Shown one piece after another: positions 32,350-44,493 of a DNA stretch of 64,000 nucleotides. The position numbers and the translations under genes are program-made. A model generated the notes under the pieces. The model saw nothing but the letters and a program-made list of their open reading frames with translations. It searched no databases and was not told where the DNA came from. The first letter of the stretch is position 1. Each line of letters begins with the position of its first letter. The stretch lies in contig NC_081812.1 in assembly GCF_030704535.1 (NCBI RefSeq), positions 19,562,501 through 19,626,500 on the forward strand. The letters are read 5' to 3'. The stretch comes from Vitis vinifera. Its lineage: Eukaryota; Streptophyta; Magnoliopsida; Vitales; Vitaceae.

Positions 32350-34992
32350 TTACGAATGAAGATTTGGTGATCGAGTAATGTTGCCCACCATCTCCAGAGA
32401 AACACAGGGCTGCTCTACTGGAACCTGCAAAGATGATTGCAATGTTGGTTATGCTTTTGTCTTCATCCATAAACCCAGAATTTTTTTCCGATATGGCCAG
32501 AAAGATTAAGTTCCTTACAAAGTGGCCGGCCCCCAGAATCCAATAGAAGAACAAGTTTTTGTATGACTTGACAAATCCTTTTGTAGTCGTTTCATCGTTG
32601 CCACAATACAATGGAGTACGGTCCAAGCTCAAGAAGGTTTTCAAATCACCCCATCTGTAAATTTAACTGATTATGCAACCTTAAAATAAGAGCAATCCGA
32701 TACGTTCTGATGAACTAGAATGAGAGGAATGTTACTTGAGTTTGTCGAGCCATGCTTCAGCACCTTTGGTTGAGCATATGACATCAAGCTATCATAAACA
32801 ACCAAAAAAACCATTTTAATTGCAAGAGCTAAACCATTTTAATTTTTATTCATTATTTGATAATTCCCCATTAAAAATAGACTCGGAATTCATGCCTGTC
32901 CATTGTATATTGTCACGTTTATGCCCTTGGCTAGGAGTTCGTCAACCTGCAAAATTTCATGGATCTTAAATGCCCATCAAGAATTAAATCCAATCTCTTA
33001 ATCAAGAGACAATAAATGACAAGGGTTCTGCTTGATTGCTGAGGAGACACAAGAAAAGAAAGGTGAATTTGGAAATCATCCCTAATATGATTGTAGCCCA
33101 ATTGTGTTTTGAACCTCATGTTTCATCTTCCTATTAGTCATTCTTACCTCGTTTATTCTTGGTCTCATGAAATCACCAGCCATTGCAGGAAAAACAAGGT
33201 TACCCTGTCCTCCCCAACTGCAGTGCAGCCATTGCAAAAACAGAGAATCTATCTTATCAACAATTTCAGTTGAAGAAAAACTTGTGATAAACTGCTCATT
33301 TCTAGCAATTAATACCTTCGGCAGGGAAAAACTTACCTTACACTTTCAGGGATAATCTTTAGCTTTTCTCTGATAGGTCCATTCATTAAGCTGGGAAGGT
33401 CATCCGTAGAAGATGAACCATTACTTGATAAAGATTTCTTGGCACCAAGATATCGCGGGTCCCTTCCCATCATTACTTCATTCCATCCCCCAGACGTAGA
33501 AAGGACGGGATCGTTTGCATAATCCACCATGAAGTTGTAGAAGTCCTGCACTCCCATGAAACTGACTCAAGATTCTGGAAGTTATTGTGTGTATGATGGG
33601 TATATGAGAGTCAGACAGAGAGAGAAGGATACCACATCGTTACTGCTGATGGAAATCACATTCTCAAGTTCAAAAAATGTTTCTGTTGCTTCTTTGTATT
33701 GCCCTTCTGCAAGCTGCTGCTGTATCTGGAGTGCTAGTCTGTTTTCGCAGACCGTTTGTGTTAGATTACGTGTAAAACTTCTTCCTAAACCTTAGCTTCA
33801 AAGGCACCATTTTCCAAACCTGTTTGAGCTATTCAATCCGTTGCCATCGAGCCGTGAGACGTCCTTAAGTAGAGGTCCCCATGACAACTGCAAGTTCATG
33901 AATCCAAAATTGATAGAAATACCAGAAATTTTACTTGACAAAGCATTTCTGTTTCTGAAACAATCTTACATACCACAAAATCTTCAGGAGATATCCAACT
34001 ATCTCCCAAAGCAACCCCTGTACTCAAACAAATAAGCCCAACATTATTTAAAAATGTGTACTCTCAAAAGCAAAGCATCAAAAGTAAAATAAATTTTTGA
34101 CTACCCCCAAGTTGAAGCTTCAATTCCCCTGCTTCAATTGCTTTTAAAGCCGACAGCCCAAGAGTGACTGCAAATTTTCCTCCATAAGACTCCGCAACAA
34201 TGTAGAGAGGACTTTTTTGGAGGGTCTCGTTTCCATTGAATAGCTCCTTCAACAGGGTGGTCAGATCCGTTGCAGCCTCATCATCAGTGGTAACCACCAA
34301 GCTCTCGTCCTCCACATAACTAAAACCTGTTGCCACAGGACTATCCTAAAAATCACATTGAAAAACAAAACATTATTTCCCTGCATTCATGTAATGACTC
34401 ACCATGAAAAAGGAAGTGAACATTGTAAAGAAAGTGAAAAAGGGTACAACAATTTACCACAAATAAGAGGTCAGCCTTCCGGAGCCAAGTTGAATTGCGA
34501 GGCTGCAAATTCCCGTCCAATGGTCCTATCTCCAAGAAATTTCCAAACCCAACTCCAGAGCCTCCCTGAATTGGATATCAGAATTAGAGAATCAGATTAA
34601 AAAAAAAAAAAAAATCTTCATATGTTGTAGTAGCATTTTAATTATTTCTTTCGTGTTCGCAGGTTTTACTCACAGGGCCTCCCTGGAGCCACAGAAGTAT
34701 AGGCCATGGGTTGGATGGATCTTCCACTCTGTCAGGACTTTTGTAGAGCCACCAAAATAGGTGTGCCTCTGCATCAATTAAATTGCAAATTACTTGACAA
34801 GGATGATGAGAACAGAAGCTGTAACAACATTGATTATACTGATTTTGACATACTGGGTCGGACTTCCACGTATCCCCACTGCTCAGACCCATCATCCGTT
34901 CCTGCGGCAAAAGCAGTATATCCATGAAGCAATGGAAAAAGTACAAGAAAGGAGAGAAAAAGGAAAGAGTTTTTCTCCATGGCAGCCACCAT
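32350..34992 (-). CDS. SCPL51: Serine carboxypeptidase-like 51, 13 exons
   Basis: Exons from 34854-34992 down to 32350-32424 (others 34674-34768, 34458-34565, 34105-34345, 33974-34017, 33820-33887, 33633-33738, 33337-33545, 33148-33217, 32896-32946, 32736-32788, 32519-32654) join to 464 residues. A signal peptide (about 1-30) precedes WGYVEVRPKAHLFWWLYKSP. The S10 peptidase core shows ILLWLQGGP near the oxyanion site, nucleophile Ser167 in VAESYGG, Asp379 in GQLDVIC, and His439 in LGAGHF. Catalytic triad and length fit SCPL51, a secretory or vacuolar hydrolase of clade III with unknown substrate. The intron after exon 10 has a GC donor (GGACAG|GCATG). There are no obvious defects. Confidence 0.95.
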
Positions 34993-36060
34993 AGTGATAA
35001 AATGAAATTGATTTAGAAGATACTATATAAAGCATAAGAACCTTCACTTCTGTGCCTTGGACTAAGAAAGGGACATTAATTAGAAAACAGATGTGGATGA
35101 TAAATACAAGAAACCAAGTTGTATGCAGAACATAGAAAGAGACACTATAGGAAACCATCCTCATTATTTTGCTTCTATTGGCACGGCATAATCGGCTGAT
35201 AAATATGGAAATGGACCAAATTGTGGCTGCACAATGTGCAGGTCTTTGCTCCATTGGTGATAAGTTGGGCATTTGGTAAAAAATGTCATTGGAAGAAAGA
35301 AGCCAGACGATACACCCTGATTCGATTTGAGAAAGCAAACAAATAGAAGCTATTAAACAATGGAGATTTATAAAACTAAAAATTTCAGGTCTTCTGCTTC
35401 CAAACGTGACAATGTTATAAACGAGTATATCAAAATAATATGTTTGCTCTGCAATTCCAGAATGATTCTCTTGTGACAGTGATACAATATTTTAAAGACT
35501 ATTTTATCTTATTATTAATTATTTTTAGTAAATATAAGCCGGAGTTGTCTTTTCATGTATGGCCTCTGCACGAGAATATAGAAGGAAAAGGTAAACATCT
35601 CAAAAATTACTTCCTATGTGAAACCTATCAATATTAATTAATAATAGCCAAGAGAGAACAAATTCGAACAAACAAGGCTTGTTTGATGTGTTGGTGCTGC
35701 CAAAGTTTTCTCTCTGAATCCCCGTCCTCGCCCCCTTCATTACTACTTCTATAGTGAAATTTGGTATACTGACCCCTGCGAAGGAATCATGGCAATGGTG
35801 TGAGTATTGTCCATTAGATCGACTAGTGCTGACCAGCACTCCCCAATGCATCTTGGCAGGGCACCAACTTTTGCTCCCGTCTGGTCAGGATGGCAGGGGC
35901 CGTGCAAGTACATGGAGCATGAGCGAAGCGGGAATGAATGAAATTCAGTTTCCAATCATGCTGATCTCAACCAAAACATCCATTTTTAGTGGCCTAATAA
36001 AAAAGTCATCTCCAGTTTGATTAATTTGCAAAAGGGGTAAGATTGGAATTTAAATTATTT
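34993..36060. other. Upstream region of SCPL51
   Basis: Presumed promoter and 5' flank of SCPL51 (minus strand). Several antisense and sense frames of 60-150 codons occur (for example 34892-35338 and 35749-35955), but they overlap the SCPL51 first exon or lack family resemblance. Bases 35690-35990 are somewhat more GC-rich, with no recognisable gene. Confidence 0.45.
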
Positions 36061-36064
36061 ATTT

Positions 36065-39000
36065 ATTATAAGTTTAACTCATAAAAGGTTATTATTATTA
36101 GTTTCAATTAGAGTCTCACATAGAATTTGAATGAAGGTAAAAATGTACTATTAGTTTGAATTATAGTAGAAGATAAAGTTTGAATCAGAGTAGAAGTTTA
36201 TAAAACCCTATTGTAAATGATAGTGGTTTTGCTATGTATATGTATTGGTAAGGATATTATGGCTTCAAATCGGTTTCCTCATTTACATTAACAATCTTTG
36301 CTTTAGCCTCACATGGTTTGTCAATGCTTTCTTTACTATGCAATATTTTGATTTCAAAACCTCTTTGCAGTTGATCAACTCCAAATTTGCCTAATTCAAT
36401 CCATTAGAATTTTCTTTTCTCTCTGCTTCCTACCATATTTTTGTTCTTGATTTTCTTATCATTTTTTGATTTTTTTTTCTTTTCTTGTTATTCTTAGAGA
36501 GATTGATTCTTGACTGTTAAAAATAATAATAACAATAATTCACTAGCTTAAGCTTTTACAGATTTGGAAAATAGTACTCATATATTTAGTCTTGCTTTTT
36601 TTTTTTTTTGTCATTTTTCTCTAGAAAATTGATATAATTTGCACTTATATGATGATTACTAGTTATATTTGTTTGCTCTTAGTTCATATTTTCAAACCTC
36701 CCTCTCTCTTTCTCTTTCTCTTTATATGTAAGCTTCCTTAGAGGTTTGATTCTCTTGATTTTCACTTAATTTTATTGTAAATTTCTTTCTACTTTGCCTC
36801 TTTATGCCATTTACTGAAATATTATTCAACCCCTTTCCCCCCATATATATAAGCTTTCTTAGAGGTTTGATTCTCTTGATTTTCACTTACTTTTCTAGTA
36901 AATTTTTTTTCTACTTTGCCTTCTATGCCATATGCTGAAATATCATTCAATTTGGTGCTAAATAAAGCTCTTAATCCTATTCTTCTTCATCAAATTTTCT
37001 ATCAAACAAATTTATCAAAGATTTTGGAAATATAACTCAAGAAGATGTAGTTACCTAACCTCTCAATCACTTAGTTGAATCCACTCAACACCTAGACCCT
37101 ATGGAGACCACCCTCCATAGAAGCCTATTTATATATTTTTAGTTTACCTTAGAATAGATGATAACTATATAGAGAAAAAAAGAAAATTAGGGAAATATGG
37201 CATGACATTCTAATCGATAATGGATGAATTTTTATATACAAATAATATTTGAGGAGATAAATCTCAATTTTTACTCTAATTCAAACTAATAATAATTATC
37301 TTGTATTCTAAGTTAAACTACTAATAAATAACTACTAATATTTGCATTAAGAATAAATATTAACTTTCACTAACATGGCTTATCAAGACAAAGCTTTGAT
37401 TGAATATTCCAATCTCAGTCTTGAGAGAAAGAAAATAAATGTGATGTATTTGACTTCTTTGGAGAGTAGTCTCCCAAGGGTTGAGGTGTTGACTGGATTT
37501 GACTGGGTGGCTAAGAGGTTAGACATAAGCAATGAGATCTTCTTACTCAAGCATTATTTCCAAAATATTTGAGAATTTATAGAAAGAAAATTTGTTGAAC
37601 AAAAAGTAGGATTAAGAGTCTTATTTAGCATCAAACTGGATAATGTTTTAGAAACTAATACAATAGATGACACAAGAAGCAAAATAAAAGACAGAGCAAA
37701 AGGTAGATTTCAAGCAGAGGAACATGACCATGTTTGTTTTCCTGAGACATGCAAAAAAGCAATCAAATCTAAAGAAGATGGAGAAACCAAGGAGAAAATA
37801 TATGGGAGCAATTGTTTGGGTGCCAAAAAAAAAAAAAAAAACTCATGAAAAAAAACAAGAAAGGAAAATATTGAAAAAGAGAAGTATATGAAAAAAATAC
37901 CTTTTGTTTAGAAAATAAACAATAAAAAAAGGTTTTCAAGAACTCTTGAGTGTTGAGAAAATAAGGTAAATTTACAAGAAAAGTGAGTAAAATTCAAGAA
38001 AACTAAGGTTTTCAACTTATCTCTAAGAACCTTTTATACAAAGAGAAATAGAGGTTGAGAATGTGAATTGAGATCAAATAACAATAACTAGTAATCATCA
38101 TATAGTTAGGGATGATAGTTTCTTGGGTTAAACGGATTACTTTCCCGCCCTAACTCTATTGGGATGAATATGAAAGTATATTAATCAGGGATAAGATGAA
38201 TATGAAGACTTATTTAAAACCTGAGTTAGGTTTGGGATAGGCATGAATTTTGTACTAACTTGTCCTGCCTCACCTGCTCTATATGTAAATTGACCAATTC
38301 ATCCCTCATATAAATAGATGATTCAACCTTCATTTTAAGGCTTCTCTTAGTCGTAGATGACTCCTTTCTCAACTGTAAACAACCCCTCTTCTCTCCATTC
38401 CTTTTATTCTAAAACCATAACCTATTCTATGAGTCTCAAGTTAATGAAAGACCTTAGTAGCTTTCCTAAAACCAAATCACTTCATATTGTTTGTTTCTCG
38501 TATCTATCTCAAGCCATTTTCTTACAAATCTCTTGACCCTTTTTCTTTGCAATTGTTTCTCCTCTTTAATCTTACCATTCACACTTTTGCATCCATGATG
38601 AAGATTCGGTGGGATTGTATGAGATGGACTCAAAGGGTTTTTTGAGGTTGTTTTGCTAGGATAATGAATTAGGGTTTGGACCATGGTGACGACTTCATTT
38701 GAGGTCAAGATCAAGATCTTTTCATTTGTGCACTGGAGAGATTTACAAATTTATTGTGTTTGGTATACAATTCTTTGTTAGAACCCTAATCCAACATAAT
38801 ATACATTTGAGGTGGGGATGTGATTACTATTCTTTTTGTAAACGAGGATGGAATACATCCATTGACCTTGCCCCAGGTTTGAGACAAAGATGAAAAATAA
38901 TTGTATAAGTGGGATGGAAATGAGATATGGGTGCCTAGTCCCAAACCTGTTCCATTATCATCCCTACATATAGTGCAAATTATATCAATATTTTATAGAA

Positions 39001-39645
39001 AAATGATAAGAAAAAAAAAGTAAGACTAAATGTGTTAGTACCATTTTCTTAATCGGTAAAAGTTGACGCTAGTGAATTACTGTTATTATTATTTTTAATA
39101 GTTAAGAATCAATTTCCCAAAGAACAACAATAAAAAAGGAAAAAGGAAAAAAAAATTCAAAAGATTATAAGAAATCAAGAACAAAAAAGTGGTAAAAAGT
39201 AAAGAGAAGAAAATTTTGGTAGATTTGAATTAGACAAATTTGGAGCTCCAAACTCTAAAGAGAAATTGAAACTAGGATATTGTGGTAGGTTTGAATTAGA
39301 CATTAACAGACCAAGTGGGGGCTTAAGTAAAGATTGTTAATATAAATGAGCAAATTGATTTTGGCCATAGTATCCTTGCCAATACATAGGAATAGCAATG
39401 TCGTGATATGATATAGAGGAAGAAGAAGATTTCAAAAATATAACATGACATTCTAATACATGATCCATGAGTATTTATATACAAATAATACATGACGGGA
39501 CAAACCTCAACTTTTACTCTACTTCAAACTCTATTTGGGATTCTAATTCAAACTCTAATTCAAAATATAATAAACTTCTATTTTAATTCAAAATCTATAT
39601 CCTACTCTAATTCAAACTAATAAGTTAAACTAATAATAAAAAGCA
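36065..39645. mobile_element. Large degenerate inverted-repeat (foldback) element
   Basis: Two arms of about 1.1 kb face each other: left about 36065-37165 and right about 37430-39645, once the 868 bp added by the nested MITE and its target duplication is removed. Clear matches include AACAATAATTCACTAGCTTA at 36530 against the complement of 39062-39090; ACTAGTTATA at 36659 against TAACTAGTAATC at 38084; and CTTTGCTTTAGCC at 36297 against GGCTTAAGTAAAG at 39322. The centre (about 37195-37330) repeats the right-end sequence in direct orientation (GACATTCTAATC...TTTATATACAAATAAT). The left arm has an internal direct duplication of about 125 bp (36727-36975). No transposase and no clear target duplication were found. 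Superfamily unknown. Confidence 0.7.
38107..38966. mobile_element. hAT-type MITE nested in the foldback right arm
   Basis: An 860-bp element with termini TAGGGATGATA and TATCATCCCTA and a perfect 8-bp target duplication CATATAGT at 38099-38106 and 38967-38974. The 8-bp duplication and TAGGG-type ends indicate the hAT superfamily. The left arm of the host foldback, read as its complement at about 36627-36665, preserves the empty site (CATCATATAAGTGCAAATT), which confirms insertion after the foldback formed. No transposase frame is present. Confidence 0.85.
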
Positions 39646-39852
39646 AAAGCGGAGAAAGAAGCATACACCATAATGATATGTTACCTATGGTATTAAATAT
39701 TGAAAATAAAAATAATAATGAATGATTAGATAACGTTACGGACACCAACACCCAGAGATGTAAAAGAAAAAGGGTGGTGTGGTAAATGATATTACAATAG
39801 GTTTGGGTACAACCGTAGCATCAAAAGGCGCCTTTCTATTCCAACAGAACCA

Positions 39853-41959
39853 TCACGAGTGATTTTCGGGGCACAGAACCCTGCATGCGTGACATATTTT
39901 TCTGTGCCTTTCATTTGTTGGATCCTTTGGAAGGGGAAGAAGCCATTCATTTCCATCAATGTATGAAACATCCAGGTAAGGGGCTGCTTCCGACTGCATC
40001 AGTTGCTTTGCATAGGACACCCTGTATGTGTTGTTTGATCCTGGTCCCTTGCAATCATATTCTCCGAAGAAGACGGTCCTACAAAACATTTATGCACATC
40101 AACAACATTCAGCAACTTTCTATTAACATTTTGATCAACCACACCAGGAAAAAAAAATAATGCAAAAGGAAAGAGAAAAGAGAGGTATTAGCAACTAGGA
40201 TCAACCACAGACTGGTCTCTAGAGGGGTCTCTCCAATCATTCCATCCATCTGAAGCTACAAGATCGGCCATGTATGTGTTAGAAAAAACCACAGTGGCAT
40301 AGGCTCCCCAAGCTCTGCCAAGCCACACTCTTCCAGTTCCACCAATTACACACTTTACAAAGGAAAACCCTGTTTTCTCATCCACTGATTGCCTCCCTTG
40401 AGCTGTGATCGCTCCGCTTATTCCAGATGAGACCTCTTTCGCTGTGGAATTTATTGTGCACTCCTGCCATAACAAATTTGTCAATGCATGCAGTAATCTT
40501 ATTAATCATTATTTCATCTGAAAATATAGATCTGAAAGGGAATTTTTCAGCCATGAATTACGAAAATGCTGTCTGGTTATCCATTAAAGCTTACTGTTTG
40601 ATACATCTTCCTTTTGGGTCAAGTTACACCCGCATCTTCCTTGAATCATATCTGTTTATAAAGGTTGTTCTTGGGATAATAATTAACACAGTCCATATCG
40701 TTTTAGAGGCTAAATGTAATGCATGTGTGATCAATGTTAATTATGTAATGAAGAAGCTCCAAAATGAAAAGTTTAAAAGAGGTTAATATCCTATTATTGG
40801 AGGACACTAGAGAGGGTTTACCTCATAGAGGGATCTAGCATTTCCAAAGATGAAATCAATGGATCCTTGGATGAAACATTCTCTAAAATAATGCCTCCCT
40901 CGATCATCATGAAGCGTGTCTTGGGCTCCATAAAATCCACAACCATAGAATGCGGCTTGATCATTTGCGACTCTAAGCGCCACTGCCTGCCCTCCAACAT
41001 CGCCAGGTGATGCTGGAGGAGCTGTATTCTTTACCAGGAATCGCAGCAAAAGACCATCAATAGGGTCAGTCTAAATTGAAAAAATCAACTTGGAATGATG
41101 TGTAAGATCCCTATTTGTTCTGAATTCATTACCTGAAAGCTAATGTTGTATGCTGTGAAGTTGGGAGCAAAGATGGCCACTGAATAGCTGTAGGAGGTCC
41201 CTCCAGTAGAATTTGCAGTGTCGTTCCATGCTATGGCTGTATTAAGATAACCCTGGCCTTGAAATATCAAATTCGTCTTGCTAGCGCCCACTACTACCTT
41301 TTCCCTGCCGTCATGTGGTAACTTATTTCACTCTCTGCAAACTAAAAAACCAGCAATGCTATGCAAGAAATTTCATATAAGGACTGCCTATTTGCATTTG
41401 CTTTTGGGGGGTTTGGGGTACAAGACACTGAATTCCATTTTTTTTCTTCTCAGATTGGTTGATGTGGAAATGTGGCAATGCTAGAATTCATCAAAGCATT
41501 TAACAGAGAAAAAAGAATCAGAGTTAATGACCTGTAAATGCCGGAATCCATAATGATGAGGGTCCTGGAGAGGCTAGAATCAGGAACAGCATCTACCGCC
41601 TTCTGCACACTGCTGAAATTTGCACAACCCTTTAAATCCACCGTCAAAATAAGGGAAACATTATAACTCGATATGATCTTAGACTTCCATTTGGCATCAT
41701 CGCATATGACCTCAGGCTTCCGATGATGATGGTGGTGGTGGTGGTGCCTCTGGGATGCTCTATCAGTGGCTTGATTTAAAAGAGACAGGAAGTCCTCTAC
41801 GCCGCTTTGCTTGACAATCCTTCGGAGAAAGGCCAGTTCAAGGTCACCTTGAGTAATAGTGGCAGTGGAAGAAGAGATAGTAAAGAGGGCAACTGTAATA
41901 GAAAGAAGTGCAATGAGAAAAGCAGAGGACCAAAAGAAGAGGGTGGTTTTGATTCTCAT
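39853..41959 (-). CDS. Pectinesterase (pectin methylesterase, CE8), PME15-like, 5 exons
   Basis: Exons 41532-41959, 41133-41304, 40822-41028, 40213-40463 and 39853-40078 give 427 residues. A hydrophobic N-terminus (about 8-32) is a signal peptide or anchor. The catalytic domain runs from about residue 110. Active-site residues visible are Gln214 in GGQAVALRV, Asp237 in YGAQDTLHD, Asp258 in [10 protein letters not shown] and Arg319 with Trp321 in LGRAWG. There is no PMEI inhibitor domain, as in the PME8/PME15/PME68 group. The enzyme would demethylesterify homogalacturonan in the cell wall. A run of eight histidines (residues 72-79) lies between the N-terminal segment and the catalytic domain. 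The tail after residue 385 is Cys/Arg-rich and less conserved. Confidence 0.95.
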
Positions 41960-43260
41960 GGTTAAGGCTTAGATGTTGTTTTAGCGTTTTATGTGGTACT
42001 GAGACAAGATGTGGAATGGGCGTAAGGTAGTGTTTGATTTATTTGTGGGAAGGGGAGAGTGGTAATTGGCGTGGCAGGTAAGAAATGTATGAGACTTATA
42101 TGTGGTGTGTGATGTTTGTGCGGAGATGATTGCATCTTCTGCTTAATGTGCGTGGAGATGATTACTGTGGAGATGATTACTTCAGCTTAAAAAAAAGAAG
42201 AGAGTATGAAAAGAGAGAGAAGGGGGAGCAATGGAGATTGGAAGATGCACACGCCAAGGCAGAAAAAGAAAACAGAGATTTTGGTTATGATGAAAGCAGA
42301 AGTGCTGGCTGGGTTGACTCCTCTAAAGATGATGGCCGGTGGGTCTGGCTCAATGGAGATCATAGCTTGTAAAGGAAAACAGCAAATTGGCCTCCTCGTC
42401 GGCTCACACTAGGCCTGTATGGTTTTACTTAGAAGGCATATCACCGCCATTGTTCCCTGGTAGTGCCCTTGTCAGAATATCCCAGTGATGAAATCTTCTT
42501 CCCTACCAAACATTTTTTTTAGCCACAGCCTTTTAATGCACACATATACCTGTACTTAATAATTTTTCTAACACAAACAGGTCTCAAGCCTTGTCGCCGC
42601 TTCCTACCGACCAAGTTTTGTCCCTTGTTTAATTAGAAATATTAATCATTAAAGCCTAAGGGTAAGGACTTTTGGAGTGGGTTAATCAAGCTCTTTTCAG
42701 ACCCATAATACTCCCTGCACGGACAGGTACCTTTACGTTGAAAACATCCAAATCTGCTGTTTGCACCTCAATTTTGTCTTGCAGCTTCGATCAATGAGGC
42801 CTGAAGCACCATCGTGATGGACTTGAACCTCTGTAATAATTTATGCAAATTTGCTTTTAATATTGATGCATTGTTGCTGCTTCTTTCTAAGCATTTTGTC
42901 ACACTGATAGGCTAATTGGCGGTCTAATTGGAAACAATCACTGTTGGGTAATCTCTGGAGAAAACTAGAAACAACCACCCAATAATTCCCATCCTATTTT
43001 AAGACTCCTTGCTTGGACTACTACATTACTTGATAGAAGAAATGGGACTGAAATGAAAAGGCTTTTGCTATACTACATACAAGCACAAGCCAATTGAGTG
43101 GTTAGAATTGTACCCTTCTTCCTGTTGGGCATGCATTACATTTTTTCTTTGTACTCAAGACTTCCCAAACATGAAAAAGAACACTTAATCTAAATAATTA
43201 CTTTGTTGGGTGTTTGTAAAAAAGAGTTTGTGTACCACCACTTGTGTAATTCGAGTTCTT
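41960..43260. other. Upstream region of the pectinesterase gene
   Basis: Presumed promoter of the minus-strand pectinesterase and the spacer beyond it. The 60-80 codon frames at 42130-42412 are Lys/Glu-rich, overlapping and unsupported. Nothing else is recognised. Confidence 0.45.
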
Positions 43261-43400
43261 ATTAGGCCATGTTTGGTACATAGTAACGGATAATGAGAAT
43301 GAATATTTTGTTTTAATTCTTATTTTTTCTTAAATAAGAATGAATTTGATAATTTCAATTTTTGTATTTGAATGAATTTAGAAATGTAAAGTCAGAATGA

Positions 43401-44493
43401 TTTTTGTTTTCATTTTGATGTTAGGTAATAATGAGAATAAGAATCTAAAATAAATTGATAATAATATTTGCACACATGATTTAAAATATTTTTTATTTTT
43501 ATTTAAAAAAACCTATCAAACTATGGTTTATTGAAAACAAAAAACATCTTTGAGAGTTTTTAAAACTAAATAATAAAAGTTTATTTGCTCATGTAATTTA
43601 AAAATAATGTTTTATGTTTTTTTTTTGTTTTCATTTTGATGTTAGGTAATAATGAGAATAAGAATCTAAAATAAATTGATAATAATATTTGCACACATGA
43701 TTTAAAATATTTTTTATTTTTATTTAAAAAAAACCTATCAAACTATGGTTTATTGAAAAAAAAAACATCTTTGAGAGTTTTTTAAACTAAATAATAAAAG
43801 TTTATTTGCTCATGTAATTTAAAAATAATGTTTTATGTTTTTTTTTTTGTTTTCATTTTGATGTTAGGTAATAATGAGAATAAGAATCTAAAATAAATTG
43901 ATAATAATATTTGCACACGTGATTTAAAATATTTTTTTATTTAAAAAAACCTATCAAACTATGGTTTATTGAAAAAAAAAACATCTTTGAGAGTTTTTTA
44001 AACTAAATAATAAAAGTTTATTTGCTCATGTAATTTAAAAATAATGTTTTATGTTTTTTTTTTTGTTTTCATTTTGATGTTAGGTAATAATGAGAATAAG
44101 AATCTAAAATAAATTGATAATAATATTTGCACACGTGATTTAAAATATTTTTTTATTTAAAAAAACCTATCAAACTATGGTTTATTGAAAAAAAAAACAT
44201 CTTTGAGAGTTTTTTAAACTAAATAATAAAAGTTTATTTGCTCATGTAATTTAAAAATAATGTTTTATGTTTTTTTTTTGTTTTCATTTTGATGTTAGGT
44301 AATAATGAGAATAAGAATCTAAAATAAATTGATAATAATATTTGCACTCATGATTTAAATTATTTTTTATTTTTATTTAAAAAAACCTATCAAACTATGG
44401 TTTATTGAAAACAAAAAACATCTTTGAGAGTTTTTTAAACCAAATAATAAAAGTTTGTTTGCTCATGTAATTTAAAAATAATGTTTTATGTTT
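43401..44493. repeat. Five-unit tandem repeat, period 215-222 bp, in a MITE-like context
   Basis: The marker GTTAGGTAATAATGAGAATA begins at 43420, 43641, 43863, 44079 and 44294, giving periods of 221, 222, 216 and 215 bp. Units share CACACATGATTTAAA, CCTATCAAACTATGG, CATCTTTGAGAGTTTT and CTCATGTAATTTAAAAATAA, and differ mainly in poly-T/poly-A length and a few bases. The array begins beside CCATGTTTGGTAC (43266), a hAT-MITE-like start, and GAATGATTTTTGTTTTCATT. It therefore looks like amplification of an internal part of a MITE. Units 3 and 4 are closest to each other, which points to recent unequal exchange. Confidence 0.92.

Noticed and set aside
36065-39645. LTR-retrotransposon explanation for the repeated ends at 37195-37330 and 39440-39630
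   Set aside because: The dominant relation between the halves is inverted, no TG...CA termini or primer-binding site was seen, and there is no coding remnant between them.
43401-44493. CRISPR-like reading of the regular repeat
   Set aside because: Units are continuous 215-222 bp repeats without unique spacers, in a plant nuclear context.
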